Assembly (NCBI RefSeq): GCF_014529535.1
Contig: NW_023503555.1
Coordinates: 7,254,001-7,318,000 of the forward strand
Direction of reading: 5' to 3'
DNA: 64,000 bases
Source: Bradysia coprophila
Taxonomy: Eukaryota; Arthropoda; Insecta; Diptera; Sciaridae
Position numbers and translations under genes: made by a program. Shown one piece after another: positions 39,001 to 54,064 of the stretch. Positions within the stretch are counted from its first letter, which is position 1, and each line of letters starts with the position of its first letter. A model generated the notes under the pieces. The model was not told where the DNA came from. It saw only the letters and a program-made list of their open reading frames with translations, and did not search any database.

Positions 39001-42000
39001 ACAAGCTAGAAGCGCCAACGAAGAGTTGCTCGGCAATTGTTTGAAGGAAAAGGATCGGTACAAGCAAATGGTTTGCGATCTCATGAAAGAAAACCATAAA
39101 CCAATGACTGGTGATCAGTCTATGCACATGACCGGAATGGATGTGGGTGATGCGGCTGGATTGAATGGATCGTTCGGTGGATCGAAAGAGGCTAACGACA
39201 AGAAAGTGGCCGATCTTGAACAGATGCTCGATGACAGGGTGAAACAGTTGCAGGAACTGAAGGAAGAGTACACTGAGTTCCGTAAGGAGTGTAAGAACAC
39301 CGTCAAAAGTATGAACGAACAATTCCAAAGTGAGCGAAATGAATTGCGAGAGCTTACCACGGCCAATTGTAAATTACAAACGCAAGCCACCTTCTTAACC
39401 GAACAGATCAAAACTCAGCAGAACAACGTCGGGATCTACAAGAATAAAATCCAATCGCTCGAGGAACGGAACCAAATGCACGAAAAAACGATCGCCAAAC
39501 ACGAAACAGCTGGTAAGTCAAATTTCACTAATTTTGTTCGTCGGTTTTCACTTTTCCAATAATTTGTTCCCTCATTTGCAGCCAAATACATGCGCGAAGA
39601 GGCGCAAAGCACAATGAAAAAACTGCAAACGCTCGAGGCTCGATGTGAGCATTTCCAGCGCGAAAACAACAAAATCATCAACGAGAATCGTCATCTCGAA
39701 ATGCAATACCAATTGCTGAGTCGCGAACGAGTCACCAACAGTACCCTGCAAAACAATCTGGAAATAATCCGTGGATCGTTCGAACGATGGGAGACTGATG
39801 GCCGTGCCAAAATGGAACAACGACTGGATGATACGAGTCGCGAATGTTTTGCTCTGCGTCGTCGATTGCAGGAGGAGCAGGATGAATATCGCCGGCAAAT
39901 AGCCAAGATAAAGAGCGAAACGGAGGATTCGGAGAAAAAGATCAACGACCAAGTGTTGGAGGTGGAAACGTTGAGAGCGCAACTGAAAAATGCCCAGGTG
40001 CAGATCGAGTTGAAAAATCAGCAACTCGACGAATTGATCAATAAAATGCAAAATTCCCCGACCATGACCCACATCGATGTTCCTGCGGTCGGTGAAAATG
40101 CCAAAATCAAAGAGTTGGAGCTGCAAGTGTTGAATGCGGCTGCTGAAATTCAGAAATTGACAACACAAAATACTGTTAGCGCAGCACGAGAGGCACGATT
40201 GCGTCAAGTGGCAACCGAATGGGAGGAAGAAGCCCTGAAACAGAAAGAGAGCTTCGACACTTGGAAGTCTAAAATGGCAGCTGACTTGGAAGCCGCTCAA
40301 CTCAGTGAAGCGAAATTGTCCGCCAAGGTTGACGAACTACAGACAGAGATTCGGCTGCAAGTAATGGAAACCGATTCGAGTATGTTCGATGCTGCCGCCG
40401 AAAATAAGGCTCGCATGGAACTGAAGGATGCACTGCAGAAAATCAGCGAACGGGAACGTGAACTGCGTGACCTGCGTACCGAAACCAATCAACTGAAAAT
40501 CGATCTGAAAACCATTGAACAGAAGTATTCGAATGAAATGCAGGTGCATTCGGCCGATATTCAAGCGTTGACTATGTGCAAGGATGAGTTGAACAAGTGT
40601 CAGGAGCAAATCGATCAAGTCCGTGCCGAAAAGGATGTTGCCATCGACATTCTCAAGGCCAGCCAGTCGGAATTCGAGAATTTAAACAAAAAGTTGAACG
40701 AAGACAAAATGGAACTGGAACAGAAGTTGGAGTACTTGAATAATCAAAATACCGCCCTGCACGACCACTTGCAAGCGCAGTGTAACAAAGCTGGGTCGTC
40801 GAACGATTCGATGAATGAGTCTATCAACGGTTCGTTCCTCAACCGATCGCTTACCGATGATGAGGCTAAAGAAGTGTCGTCGAACAAACTCCTGAAGGTC
40901 ATTACTTACTTGCGTCAGGAGAAGGACTGTTCGGTTACGAAACTGGAGATATTAAAGAACGAAAATACTCGCCTGTTGAGTGAAATCGAATTACTGAAGA
41001 AACGGCTGACCGAACAATCACGCCAACTGAGCGTTGCCAAAGCGCCAATTAATGCACCCAATGCTGTGTCAGCTTCGAAATACGAAGAACTAATGCGTAA
41101 AGTAGAAACGTTGAATTCTGTGACCGAGAGCAACATTCATCTGCGTGCGGAAAAGGAAGCTCTTGCTGCTAAGGTCAACGATCTGACCGAAAGAGTGACG
41201 AAAGTGGAAGACGAACTGTTCCCGTTGCAGGAGAAGAATCGTGAGCTGACAGCCAAGAACGAGGAGCAGGCTCATGTCAATCAAATGCTGCGCAACAATG
41301 TCGATCACTGGCGGAAACGATCATCCGATTTAGTTGATAGGAATAACAAAAATCCCGAAGAATTCAAGCGACTTCAGAACGAAAGAGAAAATTTGGCGAA
41401 GATGTTGACGGTGGAAAAAAATACCGTAAGTAATGTGAACGCTCTGCTGGCCACGATGACGAATGAAAAAGCCAAAACGGAACAGGAGCTAGCTGCGAAT
41501 GTAAGACTGTTGCACACCACGATGGAGGAGAAGAAGAAGATTCAAGACGATCTCAATGCATTGAAACAACAGAATACACGATTGACCCAAGAAATCATTG
41601 AAATTAAGAGTCAAATACTGAAGAGGGAGGACGACATCAAGGCCGTTCAAACTGAACTGACGTCAAAGGAAAATCTAATATTAGAAATCAAGAAAAAGGA
41701 GATTCAGATCCGTCAAATTGCCAAAAAGTACAAAGATTCCTACTTTGATCTGAAATCAAACGTCGATACTCGTCAGGCGGATCTGGCTGCCAAGCCCTTA
41801 GAAGAACAGGCAGCCGCAACAAACGATGCTGACGCTGCCGCATTAGCTGCCCGAGCCGAAATGGAAAAGATTCAAGCGAAAAAAGTGGAAGAGCTGTCCA
41901 ATCAACTGTTGGCGCGACAGGAGGAAATCGAACAGTTGCAGAAAGAGATTGAAAATCTGAAGAAGCAAGACGACAAAAACCTTTTAACAGATGCCAGAAA

Positions 42001-44599
42001 TCGGATTGCGGCATTAACCGAAACGAATCGACAAATCACTCGTGACTATCAAGTGTCCAAAACTCAACTGCAGACATGCGAACAGAGTCGATCCGAGCAC
42101 GATTCAGTAGTTGCGGCATTGAAGAGTCAATTGGAAGCCAAAATGAAAGAATTGTTGGATCAGGAAGCTGCGAGACAAGAAACCATTGCTCGTCTAACAC
42201 GAGAAAATGAAACGCTCAACACACGAGTCAATCAGTTACATCGACAATTCCAACAACAGGGCTCCAAACCATCCACGAGTTCCGGAACTATTGAGAAGAG
42301 TCCATCTGATCCAGCCAGAACAGCCAATGTGAAACCAATGGCTACTCCCAGTGCTCAACAGTCGGCAACCGTTAATCCACGTAGAGGTGGCGATACACCA
42401 TTGGCCAGTATCCGACCAGTGCCCGTGCAAAATAGTCGTATTGCTGCTGTACTTCCCACCAGTCAAACCAGCAACGTTGCAGCTGTTCAGGGTTCGTCGT
42501 CATCGGCTGGAAATGTGACCACAGCTCTAGTTCCACCACAACAACAAGTTCACACAACCGGTAACACATCAACAGCTGAGGCAATGTCCTCATCGCCGAC
42601 AAGCTCACATACCGATTACATGCCAGCTACAAGTTCAGCTGCAGTTGTTGTTGCCGCTGTACCACCCATGGGTCCCGCTTCGGCTGAAAGCACCCAAGAG
42701 GCTGAGAGTTTGTCTGTGAACACAAACGAATCGTCGTCATCTTCATCGACGTCTTCACAAGCGGTTCTACAACAGCAAACTGTTGCACTGGTATCGCCAC
42801 GGGTGGAAGTCGTTCCACAAAATGTTTCGGTTCCGTCTCAGCAAGTGGTTGATCAAGCAGCCAGCACATCTGGTTCGTCCAGTTCATCATTTATAACAGC
42901 AATGAGCAGTCACCACCAAGCTTCATCCAGTAATACTGTCACTACTTCGCAAGCAGGCCATAAACGTCCTCGCGATGCTGATGGCGATAGTTCGACGGGA
43001 GTTGAAGAGTCTTCTGCGTCTGAAAAGAATTCACCGCAAAATAAGCGCACTCGTGTCGGCGAACAAACATTCCAAGGTGTGACTGAGTCCGGTTTGGACG
43101 TGGAATATCAAGTTCCAACTTCTTCACAGCGTGACCAAGAGGACGACGTAGTAGCGGTAGATAGTGAGGATGACGACGAAGAGAATATGGATGATGAAAC
43201 AGTGGCTGATGTGGACGACAATTTTGACGCTGATAACGGCGACACGGATGAAATCGAATCGTTTGGCCAAGATGATGGTGAAGGCATCGAAATCGACGAA
43301 GATGCTGTTCCGAATGACAACAACGAAGTGGATGTCGACGATAGCAGCAATGCACCGAATCAATCTTCCAGTGGATTAGCAGCATCATCTGAGGCGCGAG
43401 GTACTCCAGCCGAAGTGATTGAATTGTCAGCGTCAGGACAAGAAAATCAACAAATCCAGACGATTAGCAGCGGAAGTGATGCCGGCTCTTCGAGTCAAGC
43501 AAATCTGTGGCGACAGACACAGACACCTTCGAGACAGCAACAGCAGCAACAACAACAGCAGCAGAGCTTAGTTATTCAACAGGCGTACGAAGAGATGACC
43601 GATGACAGTATCGTTCCTAGTACACCGACGCTATATGTGGCTCGAAGAGCTGATGGGTGAGTGATTGGAAACGCTTAATTTTTACAACTTTTCGCTTAAT
43701 TGGCTAATCTTCTTACAGTTTCAGCGAGGCAGTGAGTTCACCCCATCCAACCGTTCCACATGGATCTCGTTTTACATTTGGAGAATCGAATGCGAACCGC
43801 ACTGTCGTTGCATCAATTGAAGGCATGGACGACACCCGCGTAGAATTAAATCTGTTGGACGGTTCTGGCGACAGCGGTCAGAGTAGCTCAGCCAATCCTC
43901 CTGCACAACAAGATGATGATATTGTTGTCGTCGATTTGAGCGATGATTATTCCTACGAAAATAAGGAAGCCGACCAGCGGCAACCAGTTGCTGGAACAAG
44001 CACGGAAGGAACCGTGCCACAGATAATGGTAACGGACGCAGAGAATGGTAAAATTTGCTTCAATTTTGAAGATTGCAATTGCATCCAGTAATGACACGGT
44101 CTGTCGTTTCTAGACCAAAACACTTTCGATGATAGCGCATCAACATCACAGCTGACAGATGACAAGAATGATGTGACCGAAGCAGATGCTCAAGATGACG
44201 ATGATGTTGATGCTGATGGGGTTTCTTCCGGCCAAGACGGAGTTCAGGTATGTTTTATCGACTGCACAATGACCACTGAGTCTTCATTTCCCATTTGTCT
44301 TCTGTTTCAGGGTGAAGATCGCGAAGCTGAATCCACTCAAATGGTAACCGATAAGCGAACAACACGTCAAACACGACAAGACAGTCAACGTTTAGTTCCC
44401 ATCGTTTGGGACGGCGGTAAGTTCGATTCGCCAGTCTATTCCACATTTGTTACACAATCGGTCAACGGAAACGTTTTTTTTTTCATTGATTTTAGACTCG
44501 TCACCGCAGCAGCGTGGAATCAATCGTGGTACGCTGAATAGAGGACAAGTCGGTCGTGGTGCTGGTCGTGGTAGAGGAAAGCGGCCATTCCATTCATAA
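36045..44599 (+). CDS. Mtor: Nucleoprotein TPR / Megator, nuclear-basket protein
   Basis: Seven exons (36045-36207, 37395-39512, 39582-43656, 43719-44047, 44114-44247, 44311-44416, 44496-44599) join in frame to about 2342 aa, close to the fly Megator length. The first about 1600 residues are almost continuous heptad coiled coil, as in TPR, which forms the filaments of the nuclear pore basket and helps mRNA export and the spindle checkpoint (family knowledge). The rest is low-complexity: Ser/Thr/Gln-rich, a very acidic stretch near 43140-43340, then a polyglutamine run near 43535-43565. The last exon is Arg/Gly-rich (GRGAGRGRGKRPF), the typical TPR tail. Exon 1 ends in phase 1 at 36207 and joins directly to 37395. 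Exons 4-7 are small and were placed by splice sites and frame; exon 4 would otherwise run into a stop at 44091. Identity is secure; the small 3' exons are slightly less so. Confidence 0.93.
36208..37394 (+). other. Intron 1 of Tpr/Megator
   Basis: The donor is G|GTGAGC and the acceptor follows a T-rich tract ending CACAG. The intron is 1187 bp, by far the longest of the gene. It contains a second acceptor-like site (TTGCAG at about 36346) followed by about 100 bp of open frame, with no usable in-frame donor. Confidence 0.8.
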
Positions 44600-45041
44600 T
44601 TATGATTCTGGCGTTTTGCTGACCTATGTGCATCTGAGATATTTTCCATTTTACTTCTGTAGAATACGATGTTAAGCTGATGTCAAATACACGACAAATT
44701 TTGAACATTCAAATGAGCGATGTGCATCTGTTTCATTTTGTTATGAGAATAGGTGACTTCAGTTCTTGCTTCCGGATGACTAAGAAGTAATGCTGAAATT
44801 GCTGAGCACTGTCTTTGTAATTTCATCTTTTCATAAGGCCACGACCTGAGACCTACGTTGTGACTTCTCGATACGAATTACATCAGCGGTCACACACCTT
44901 AGAAAATCCAAGTTGTCGTCGAAATGCTTTCGTTGTTGTGGAATGAAATTTCGAAAGAAAATCTTTATTGAGAGGTCTCGATCGTACCCGACCAGTCAAA
45001 TTTTTGAATTTTTAATTTGTAAGCACACGACAGGCATTTTC

Positions 45042-45047
45042 AATAAA
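45042..45047 (+). terminator. Possible poly(A) signal of Tpr
   Basis: AATAAA occurs about 440 bp after the Tpr stop. It is the first perfect hexamer noticed downstream on this strand; a closer variant signal could be used instead. Confidence 0.45.
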
Positions 45048-45098
45048 AATTGCATTCGTCATTTGGGATGAGATATCCCAATGCAACGCTAGGAAGGC

Positions 45099-45241
45099 AT
45101 CATTTGAAAGGTAATTTTATGTGCTGTTCCGCCAAATATTGTTTTATGTGGTTTGGATGCATCTACGATGAAGTAGAAGTTGAAATGTGCATCCAAACCG
45201 TATAAGACCCAAAAGCACATAAAATTACCTTTCAAATGATA
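45099..45241. mobile_element. Foldback element of about 143 bp
   Basis: ATCATTTGAAAGGTAATTTT ... TATGTGCT at the left is the exact complement of AGCACATAAAATTACC ... TTTCAAATGAT at the right. An inner pair (GGTTTGGATGCAT / ATGCATCCAAACC) extends the stem. Confidence 0.8.
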
Positions 45242-45591
45242 CCCCACACGATCATGTACGTTCTTACAGAACAGTGTAAACGGAAACTTTAACTGTACAT
45301 ATTTCAGTGTGGATGAATTTTACACTCAAAAAGTCCCTATTCGGCTCAATAGTACATGTCCTGATTACCTTTCTAATGACCCTCTACGGCTAGTGTAACT
45401 GGAAAAAGTTTTGTGAGAAAAGTGCAAGTTTTCGGGTTTTGATAACTTTTCAACAGCCACACCAGCCTCAGAAATGAAATTGGTAGAATAAAACTGTTTT
45501 CCATATCGAGGCAACAATTAGGCAAATACCTCAAGAGAGAATGATATGTGCACAGGCTCCCGGTCTATAACAAACACTTTTAATATTTTAC

Positions 45592-45701
45592 GTGTTACGG
45601 CAGGTTTCGTTTTCATTTACATTGCCTAATCACGTAAAGCATTGTACTTACGAGGTTCCAAGTACACAACTTGGAACCTCGGAAGTAATATACTATTACG
45701 A
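45592..45701 (-). repeat. Shorter inverted copy of the 14293-14472 repeat
   Basis: The reverse complement reads GTAATAGTATATTA, the CGAGGTTCCAAGTTGT hairpin, then AAGTACAATGCTTTACGTGA and CGTAACACGTAAAAT, as at 14.3 kb. Here the two hairpin arms almost touch. A third arm-like word (CATACGAGGTTCCAA) occurs near 45778-45792. Confidence 0.75.
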
Positions 45702-45859
45702 ACTTCGGTCGGTAAATGCAATTTTTCGAGTACATTTTTCGCATTTACCGACCAGAAGCACATAAAGCTGCACTGTACATACGAGGTTCCAAATTTTTAT
45801 TTTGACAAGTAAATGTACATAATGTACTATTACAAGCGACAAATATGTTACTCGGATCA

Positions 45860-46040
45860 GTTAACCTGTCACATACTATTCATCTGTTATCGATAACGAC
45901 GACAAAAACATTGACTAGCTCTGGGTAATATGGTCGGTTATACAGTAAAATGCATGTTAAAAAGAATTGAAGTACAAGATTTGATATCAACCGATTAAAA
46001 ATACTTTGATCGATGGAAGTAATAATCATACTGGTCATAT
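45860..46040 (+). repeat. Dispersed repeat, inverted relative to 34886-35040
   Basis: This is the direct-orientation member of the family containing TTATCGATAACGACGACAAAAA, TACAGTAAAATGCATGT and GAAGTACAAGATTTGATATCA. The last phrase also occurs near 465-483. Confidence 0.7.
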
Positions 46041-47109
46041 GCTCAGCGTCTGTAAAAGGTTAATCCGTGATCTACTTCGTTGGAGCGAAGTATCACTTAG
46101 TTCTAAATTCATAATCTTTTGTTTCATTTGTTTAACCAACATTCGTTTTGCTATGTGAGCTATGTGAGACCGTACGTCTTTCTCTTTCTTTGTCGGTTCT
46201 TCGATAACAGATGATCACCTTTCTTCCTCCTTGTATGGTAGCTCAGTAACATTTTCATGCCTTGGGCATAAATTACGGAATTTTTCTCGTAATCTAGGCC
46301 CTCAGCATGAAAAGTTGTATACGCATCTGTTGTCGACGGTATATTTTAGGCAATTTCGCGGATTGTAGCCCGAACGAAGTGAGTAAATAACTATTTACTT
46401 TTTGGATACTCAAAGAGAGATGGTCTTGATTTTGTGAACTTTTGATCACAGCGGCGAAAATTCATCCCGAATTTTTAAGTAAAATACCTTTTACCCGACC
46501 ACTTGGCCTTAATCGATGTGGTAATTAGAAATGTCTCGCCTGCGATTTAACTCAAGAAGTACCATTTCCATCATTTGTCCTATTGGCAAGTAATGCACTA
46601 TTACATGATTATGAAACGTAAGTGCACCACTACTGCCCACCTTCGTGGAAGTTTTTTGAATTCACATACCACACTCATGTAAGGTACAGTTGGAGTAAAT
46701 CGAGTGAATGGATAGAATCAGAAAGGGCAACGAGCAAATTCTTATAGGGTGCCTTAATCGTCATACTAAAGTAAATGGAGCTGATTTAACCGATTGCTCA
46801 GAAACACATTCAAACTTGTGCCGCTCTGACTTACAAGTTCAAGTATGTAACATATTGCAGAGTGTTATGACGAAAGAGAAGCAAATACTTTGACAAGTAC
46901 TCCAAGGCAAGTTATAATAACTAGTCTTCGGTTTTCTCGCTCTGATCATAATAGTCTATTACTGCATTTTACTGAAGCACATAAGGATACTTTTGTGTTT
47001 ACCGCCCGAACCATATATTTCAAACTTCGACATTGATTTACTGGGGTCATCATTTCAGAGACTGCCATCTACCATAACTTTAAGGAAACATTTCGACATT
47101 GACATTCGG

Positions 47110-47120
47110 TTCGCGCCAAA
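47110..47120 (-). promoter_or_regulatory. E2F-like site upstream of MCM6
   Basis: TTCGCGCCAAA on the plus strand is TTTGGCGCGAA on the minus strand, a close match to the E2F consensus TTTSSCGC. It lies about 115 bp upstream of the MCM6 ATG. E2F control of MCM genes at the G1/S transition is well established in animals; use of this site is inferred. Confidence 0.65.
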
Positions 47121-47232
47121 TTGACCGTCACATTTGTTGATTGTGTTTTCCTGTAAAGCAGATTTCTGTTGCCTCACTAAGCGCTAAACTCATAACGTTT
47201 CGTTCCCAAGATTAACCTATCCCTAAGAGACG

Positions 47233-50020
<2,788 letters not shown>

Positions 50021-50149
50021 AGCCGTGCGGACGTTTCGTTTTTTTGTTAAAGTAGACTTTTAACTGTTTTTATATGCATGGTTCAGCTCACAATGCAACT
50101 CGAGTGGAGTTTGTGACTCAGTTTTACCGACGTTCTTGTTCGTTAAGTT

Positions 50150-50155
50150 AATAAA
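50150..50155 (+). terminator. Poly(A) signal of MCM6
   Basis: AATAAA occurs about 130 bp after the MCM6 stop codon. Confidence 0.7.
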
Positions 50156-51292
50156 TTAAAAATTGGAAAATTATTCGCTAATCCATTTTTATGCTTAAAA
50201 GATCACGAGCGGACCTAAACTTTTAGCCAGGAACGGAAGAATTGTTTTGTAAGAAGTGCCACGCCCGAAAACTTTTTTTAAGTGTCCAACGGATCCGCAT
50301 CATCGCTTAAGATTGACTGTTGTTTCCGTCAATGTACGATCACTTCTTCCGCTCTCTTCCGCCAGACTGGCTATAGGAATTCGGGCGATTCCAATTTGCA
50401 TTTTTATATGAAAAAAGGACGTTTTTCCAATTTCCCCGAAGGGCCTCTTGGATCAGGGTCAATTTAACGATGCAATCGTTTCGCTAACAAAAGTAGGCTG
50501 ATTCAGTTTCCTTGTTTTGGATTTTTTATTTGTGACTTGAATCTAGAGTAAGATTACTGATGGAGGACTAGTGAATCGAACGAGTAAAAAATTTGAATGA
50601 ACCGGCAAATTTCATACAATTTTTTTTCGGTTGGATTCCGGACACCAGGGCCTAATGTTGGGAAATGGATTTCCCAATTTTAGGGATCAATCAAAAAGTA
50701 TGTCACGCGTGAGACCCTTGCTGGACTTTTCAACACTTCTGATGTTGTGAAATGGAGAGTGGTGAGAAAGAGTAGTAATTACAGTGTGCTCAATACTCTA
50801 GAGATGGAGGCTGATGAAGGCTGTAAACTTTGGTTAGGTCGCACAGATACGCGGGTGACACACCACGTTCACAGATTTCATACAAAAATTCATCTAATGT
50901 GATGATTCTCGTCGCCGTGACCAAAGTATATAAACCACTGAAGGTAATGCAGACCCTCAGCGGATCAGAGTTGTCACGTATCCAATCTTTGAGGTGTGTT
51001 TCCTATGCTCACAATACATATATTTACAATTTTTGTATGCATGTGAATCGATATACACTTATACAGTAAATTCACTTCAAAGTAGGGATATGTGCGTAAC
51101 TGCGAATTCACATTACATTCAGTGGTTTATATACTTTGGGTACAACGTTACAATAATGAATTCAGCTGAAAGTCGGGATCCATAATTTCTCTGAGCCGCT
51201 GAGGTTCTCTGCTACCTTCAGTGTTTAAATAATACTTTGAGTTTAACTTTTAACAAGTACAAGTTCAAGGCTGCAAACTTCAAGGCTGCAAG

Positions 51293-51500
51293 CTTTGATT
51301 CCCAAAGTACACATACTTGAGCGTGAAAAACTCCACATGTACGAAAATAGACTTAAATTTAGATTGATCCATCTGACAACCCATAGCATTTGGTGTATCG
51401 GTTGTCTAAATGTAATCCATTCCAATTTAATTGGACCAATTGGTCTTGTTAGAAGAATCAAACCTCTAAGTCTAAAGTAAGCTCAAATTTCAAATTTTAT
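51293..51500 (+). repeat. Dispersed repeat R, diverged full copy
   Basis: ACTCCACATGTACGAAAATAGAC, CATCTGACAACCCATA.CATTTGGTGT, CGGTTGTCTAAA.GTAAT, TCCAATTTAATTGGACCAA and CCTCTAAGTCTAAAGTAAGC match 63720-63905 in order with perhaps a tenth of the bases different. The copy at 57710-57775 stops at CATTTG, where the nested element cluster begins. Confidence 0.75.
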
Positions 51501-51848
51501 TGTCGTAAAGGATCACTCTTTGACTACAATATCACGGTGGGTCTAAACAACTTTACTTTGCGAAATTCGTGAACATGGGATTTCTCAGAGGAAAATCGTT
51601 TTTAGGGTCAAAACAGAAGTTTTTTGTTCTGGCACAAAATCTCTATCATCGATCTGTTCGAGAAAAGTGATAAAAACGACGTCTTTCCATACATCTTCAT
51701 AGTGTGCCTGAAAGTGACGAAAAAAAGTGTTGCATATATTGGCGCTCTTTCTCAATTTTTATCGATAAGTCCCATCGTGAAATATGGTGGTTCACTGATT
51801 AACCGTGCGTATTCACAAAAATCATGTTGCTGATTTGGTTATTTGTGT

Positions 51849-52035
51849 ACCTGTTTTGGACGATTGATTTTAGGCAATTTCGCGGATTGTAGGCCGAACG
51901 AAGTGAGGCTTACAAGCGAAAGTGCCTTAATCAACCGTCCCAAACAGGTGCACATGTAAGTTTTCATGCAGAGGGCTGGAAGCCCGAGAAAATTCGAAAA
52001 ATTGCCCTCATTTTCGGCCCCGAAGCATGAAAAAC
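51849..52035. repeat. Two adjacent hairpins related to sequence at 46.3 kb
   Basis: ACCTGTTTTGGACGATTGATTTTAGGC pairs with GCCTTAATCAACCGTCCCAAACAGGT (51849-51953). Next, TTTTCATGCAGAGGGC pairs with the end around GCATGAAAAA (about 51960-52034). The string TTTTAGGCAATTTCGCGGAT plus TGTAG.CCGAACGAAGTGAG is shared with 46344-46383, and a TTTTCATGC..GGGC / GCATGAAAA hairpin also lies just upstream there (about 46253-46315). Confidence 0.7.
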
Positions 52036-52148
52036 AGATTGACTGATTAACATTGTTAATCACAAAAGAGTGGTTTCTCCCTGGATGTAGAAAGATGAAT
52101 TCAGTACGATCAAACATTACTCCTAATCGTTTGCTTTTCTAAACTTTT

Positions 52149-52302
52149 TACAGTCGGAGCAATATAGATTTCGGGTTTTTTAGAGATGTCATCATTTCTC
52201 TAATTCTCTCAATTGCCATTTGAAATAACATGCGAAATGAGAGAATACAGAAAAACGATGATGTCTCCTAAAATCCCGAAATCTATCTTTCTCCGACTGT
52301 AG
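52149..52302. mobile_element. Foldback MITE with TACAGTCGGAG ends
   Basis: TACAGTCGGAG ... ATAGATTTCGGG.TTTT at the left is matched by AAAATCCCGAAATCTAT ... CTCCGACTGTAG at the right. TA flanks both ends. It shares termini but not interior with the elements at 6535 and 30960. Confidence 0.82.
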
Positions 52303-52600
52303 CTCAGTTTTTAGTTATTTTTATCTACATTTAAGGTCTCCGATTTCGAATTTTCAATCTTTTACTTTTCCAGTTTCCTTTTCTGAAATTATTATCTCAA
52401 GTTTTCAATTTGTTTTATCTAAATTCCATACATTTATTATTTCCTTATCTAGTTACATTATCTCCAAAACTCATTTTATTACAATTTCATTACAATCACC
52501 ATCGTTAGACAAACCTTTATATTTATATCATGCGCGCACGTTTAATTTTGAGGACGGCGGAGCATGCATATTTACAGCAACTTTTTGAATTCTCCCCTTA

Positions 52601-52824
52601 CTCCACCAAACTTAGATATTTGGAATCTGAGCATCCATACGAGTTCAACGAGCTATCACACGTTACTGCAGCTTCCAAATATTGGCCGAGATATTGAACT
52701 TCGAAATATTCATGTTTGTATGAAAATAAGCAAAATTGCGTATTTTCAGATAACTCAAATTGGATACGTTAGTTCCTATGAAAAAGGACGATTTCGTAAC
52801 TCCTAAACGTTTCTTACGATTCAG
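52601..52824 (-). repeat. Dispersed repeat that truncates F-box copy 1
   Basis: This segment is the reverse complement of about 60510-60733 with few differences. Its edge falls at AATCGTAAGAAACG, exactly where F-box copy 1 stops matching copy 2. The two oppositely oriented copies lie on the left sides of the two F-box genes. Confidence 0.85.
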
Positions 52825-54064
52825 GTAATTCGTTCAACAAACTCTGAATGAAACTGTCACTCTCGTACGCCTCTGTTAGATTGGGTAATTTCAATATTTT
52901 CAACTTTTTATTGCGCTGTGCAATTGTCACACAATTCGGGGGATCTGCGTGGACCCCTTCTAGCGTAAGTTTTCTTAGGCCATTGAATTCAAACATGTGA
53001 AGGGCACCGCGACATTCAACCGAAAATGATTCGACTCCTTGAAATCGATGTCGGGATAACAGTTGCGGCCGATTGGATTCGTATAATTTGAAGGTTGTTA
53101 ATTGCGTTAAGTTATCAGCGATCGAAGAATATATTGCACCATTGTGTTCAGGTCTGCAGTGATAGGATATGAATAAATATAAATATTTGATTTGTCGATT
53201 CAAGCGTATGAATGAAATGAATGTCTGCACTTCTTCATCGCTTTCTACTTGCATATGAATTCGTTCCACTTTTGCATAACTTTTTGCCATTGTCTTTGGA
53301 ATGCTACCTAGCCTCAATGTACGCACATTTGGCATAAAATCAAGTGCTTCCGAGCTCTCAAAACCTCTTGCGAATAAATAGAGCTCCCGAAGATTTCTGA
53401 ACGGCTTATTCAAAGTCAGAAATCGATACCCTTGCACATCAAGTGTTTCCAGCGAATCGCTGCAGAAATCAGATATATATTTGTTCAGATTCTGCAAAAC
53501 GTTCAAAATGTACGTCTTATTTTGTCCATACTCGACATTATGAATACGAACATGTTTAATGGACGCTCCAAAATTTCGCAATAATTTAAATGAAGTCTCA
53601 GCGTCAGGGATCCTCACTACCACATCGTGTTTGCAAACTATTTTATAATGCTCACGTAATTCTTTGCAATTATTACTCCCATAACGATACACATCCATTG
53701 ATATTAAACGATGCGCATGTTTCCGTGAAAACACCAAACTAGCGAGACCTCTAAGACGTGTGCTTACGTCGGAAATGTTCGCCAAGTCTTCTAGATGCAA
53801 GTAACACAGAATCACATCAATTACATGGTCACCCATGTCGTTGAATTTTACTGTAGATTTCCCATCATTGCCAGGTTCGTTCGAATGAAAGTCAGCCATT
53901 TCGGGTTGGTATTTTCGTTTCACAGCAGATCGTGGCTAAGGGTGGTGACAATGAACGTGTTTAAAAGGTGATACAAAGTTTTCTTTGATATCTGAAAGGG
54001 CACATAGACGGCTTACCATGACTGTATCGCTTTCACATCCAGCGGGGCTTTGTTGTTCGGACAT
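52814..54064 (-). CDS. F-box protein, copy 1, C-terminally truncated
   Basis: Exon 1 is 54017-54064 and exon 2 is 52814-53935; an 81 bp intron with GTAAGC donor and CTTAG acceptor joins them in phase 0. The product is about 389 aa. An F-box (KFNDMGDHVIDVILCYLHLEDL..., residues about 45-82) is followed by a long leucine-rich part without clear catalytic motifs. Such proteins usually bind Skp1 and select substrates for SCF ubiquitin ligases (family knowledge). It matches copy 2 at about 99 percent up to LLNELPE; then one codon and a stop come from the inserted repeat at 52601-52824, removing the last 50 or so residues. The open frame is otherwise undamaged, so the copy may still be expressed or may be a recent pseudogene. 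Confidence 0.8.

Larger units (their letters stand above)
44600..47099. other. Intergenic DNA between Tpr and MCM6
   Basis: No gene was found. It contains a probable Tpr poly(A) signal at 45042, a foldback at 45099-45241, the hairpin repeat copy at 45592-45701, a dispersed repeat at 45860-46040, and a short repeat pair with 51.9 kb (46344-46383). The 61-codon ORF at 46708 has no recognisable domain. Confidence 0.55.
50156..52600. other. Intergenic DNA between MCM6 and the F-box duplication
   Basis: No gene recognised. It contains a diverged copy (51293-51500) of the repeat found at 63720-63905 and partly at 57710-57775, a hairpin pair at 51849-52035, and a TACAGTC foldback at 52149-52302. 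Confidence 0.55.

Noticed and set aside
39572..40300. 242-codon minus-strand ORF, the longest antisense frame
   Set aside because: It is the antisense shadow of the Tpr coiled-coil exon, where Glu/Lys/Gln codons give Phe/Leu on the other strand.
43124..43379. Ile/Val-rich antisense frames resembling membrane proteins
   Set aside because: They are the complement of the acidic GAT/GAC-rich Tpr segment.
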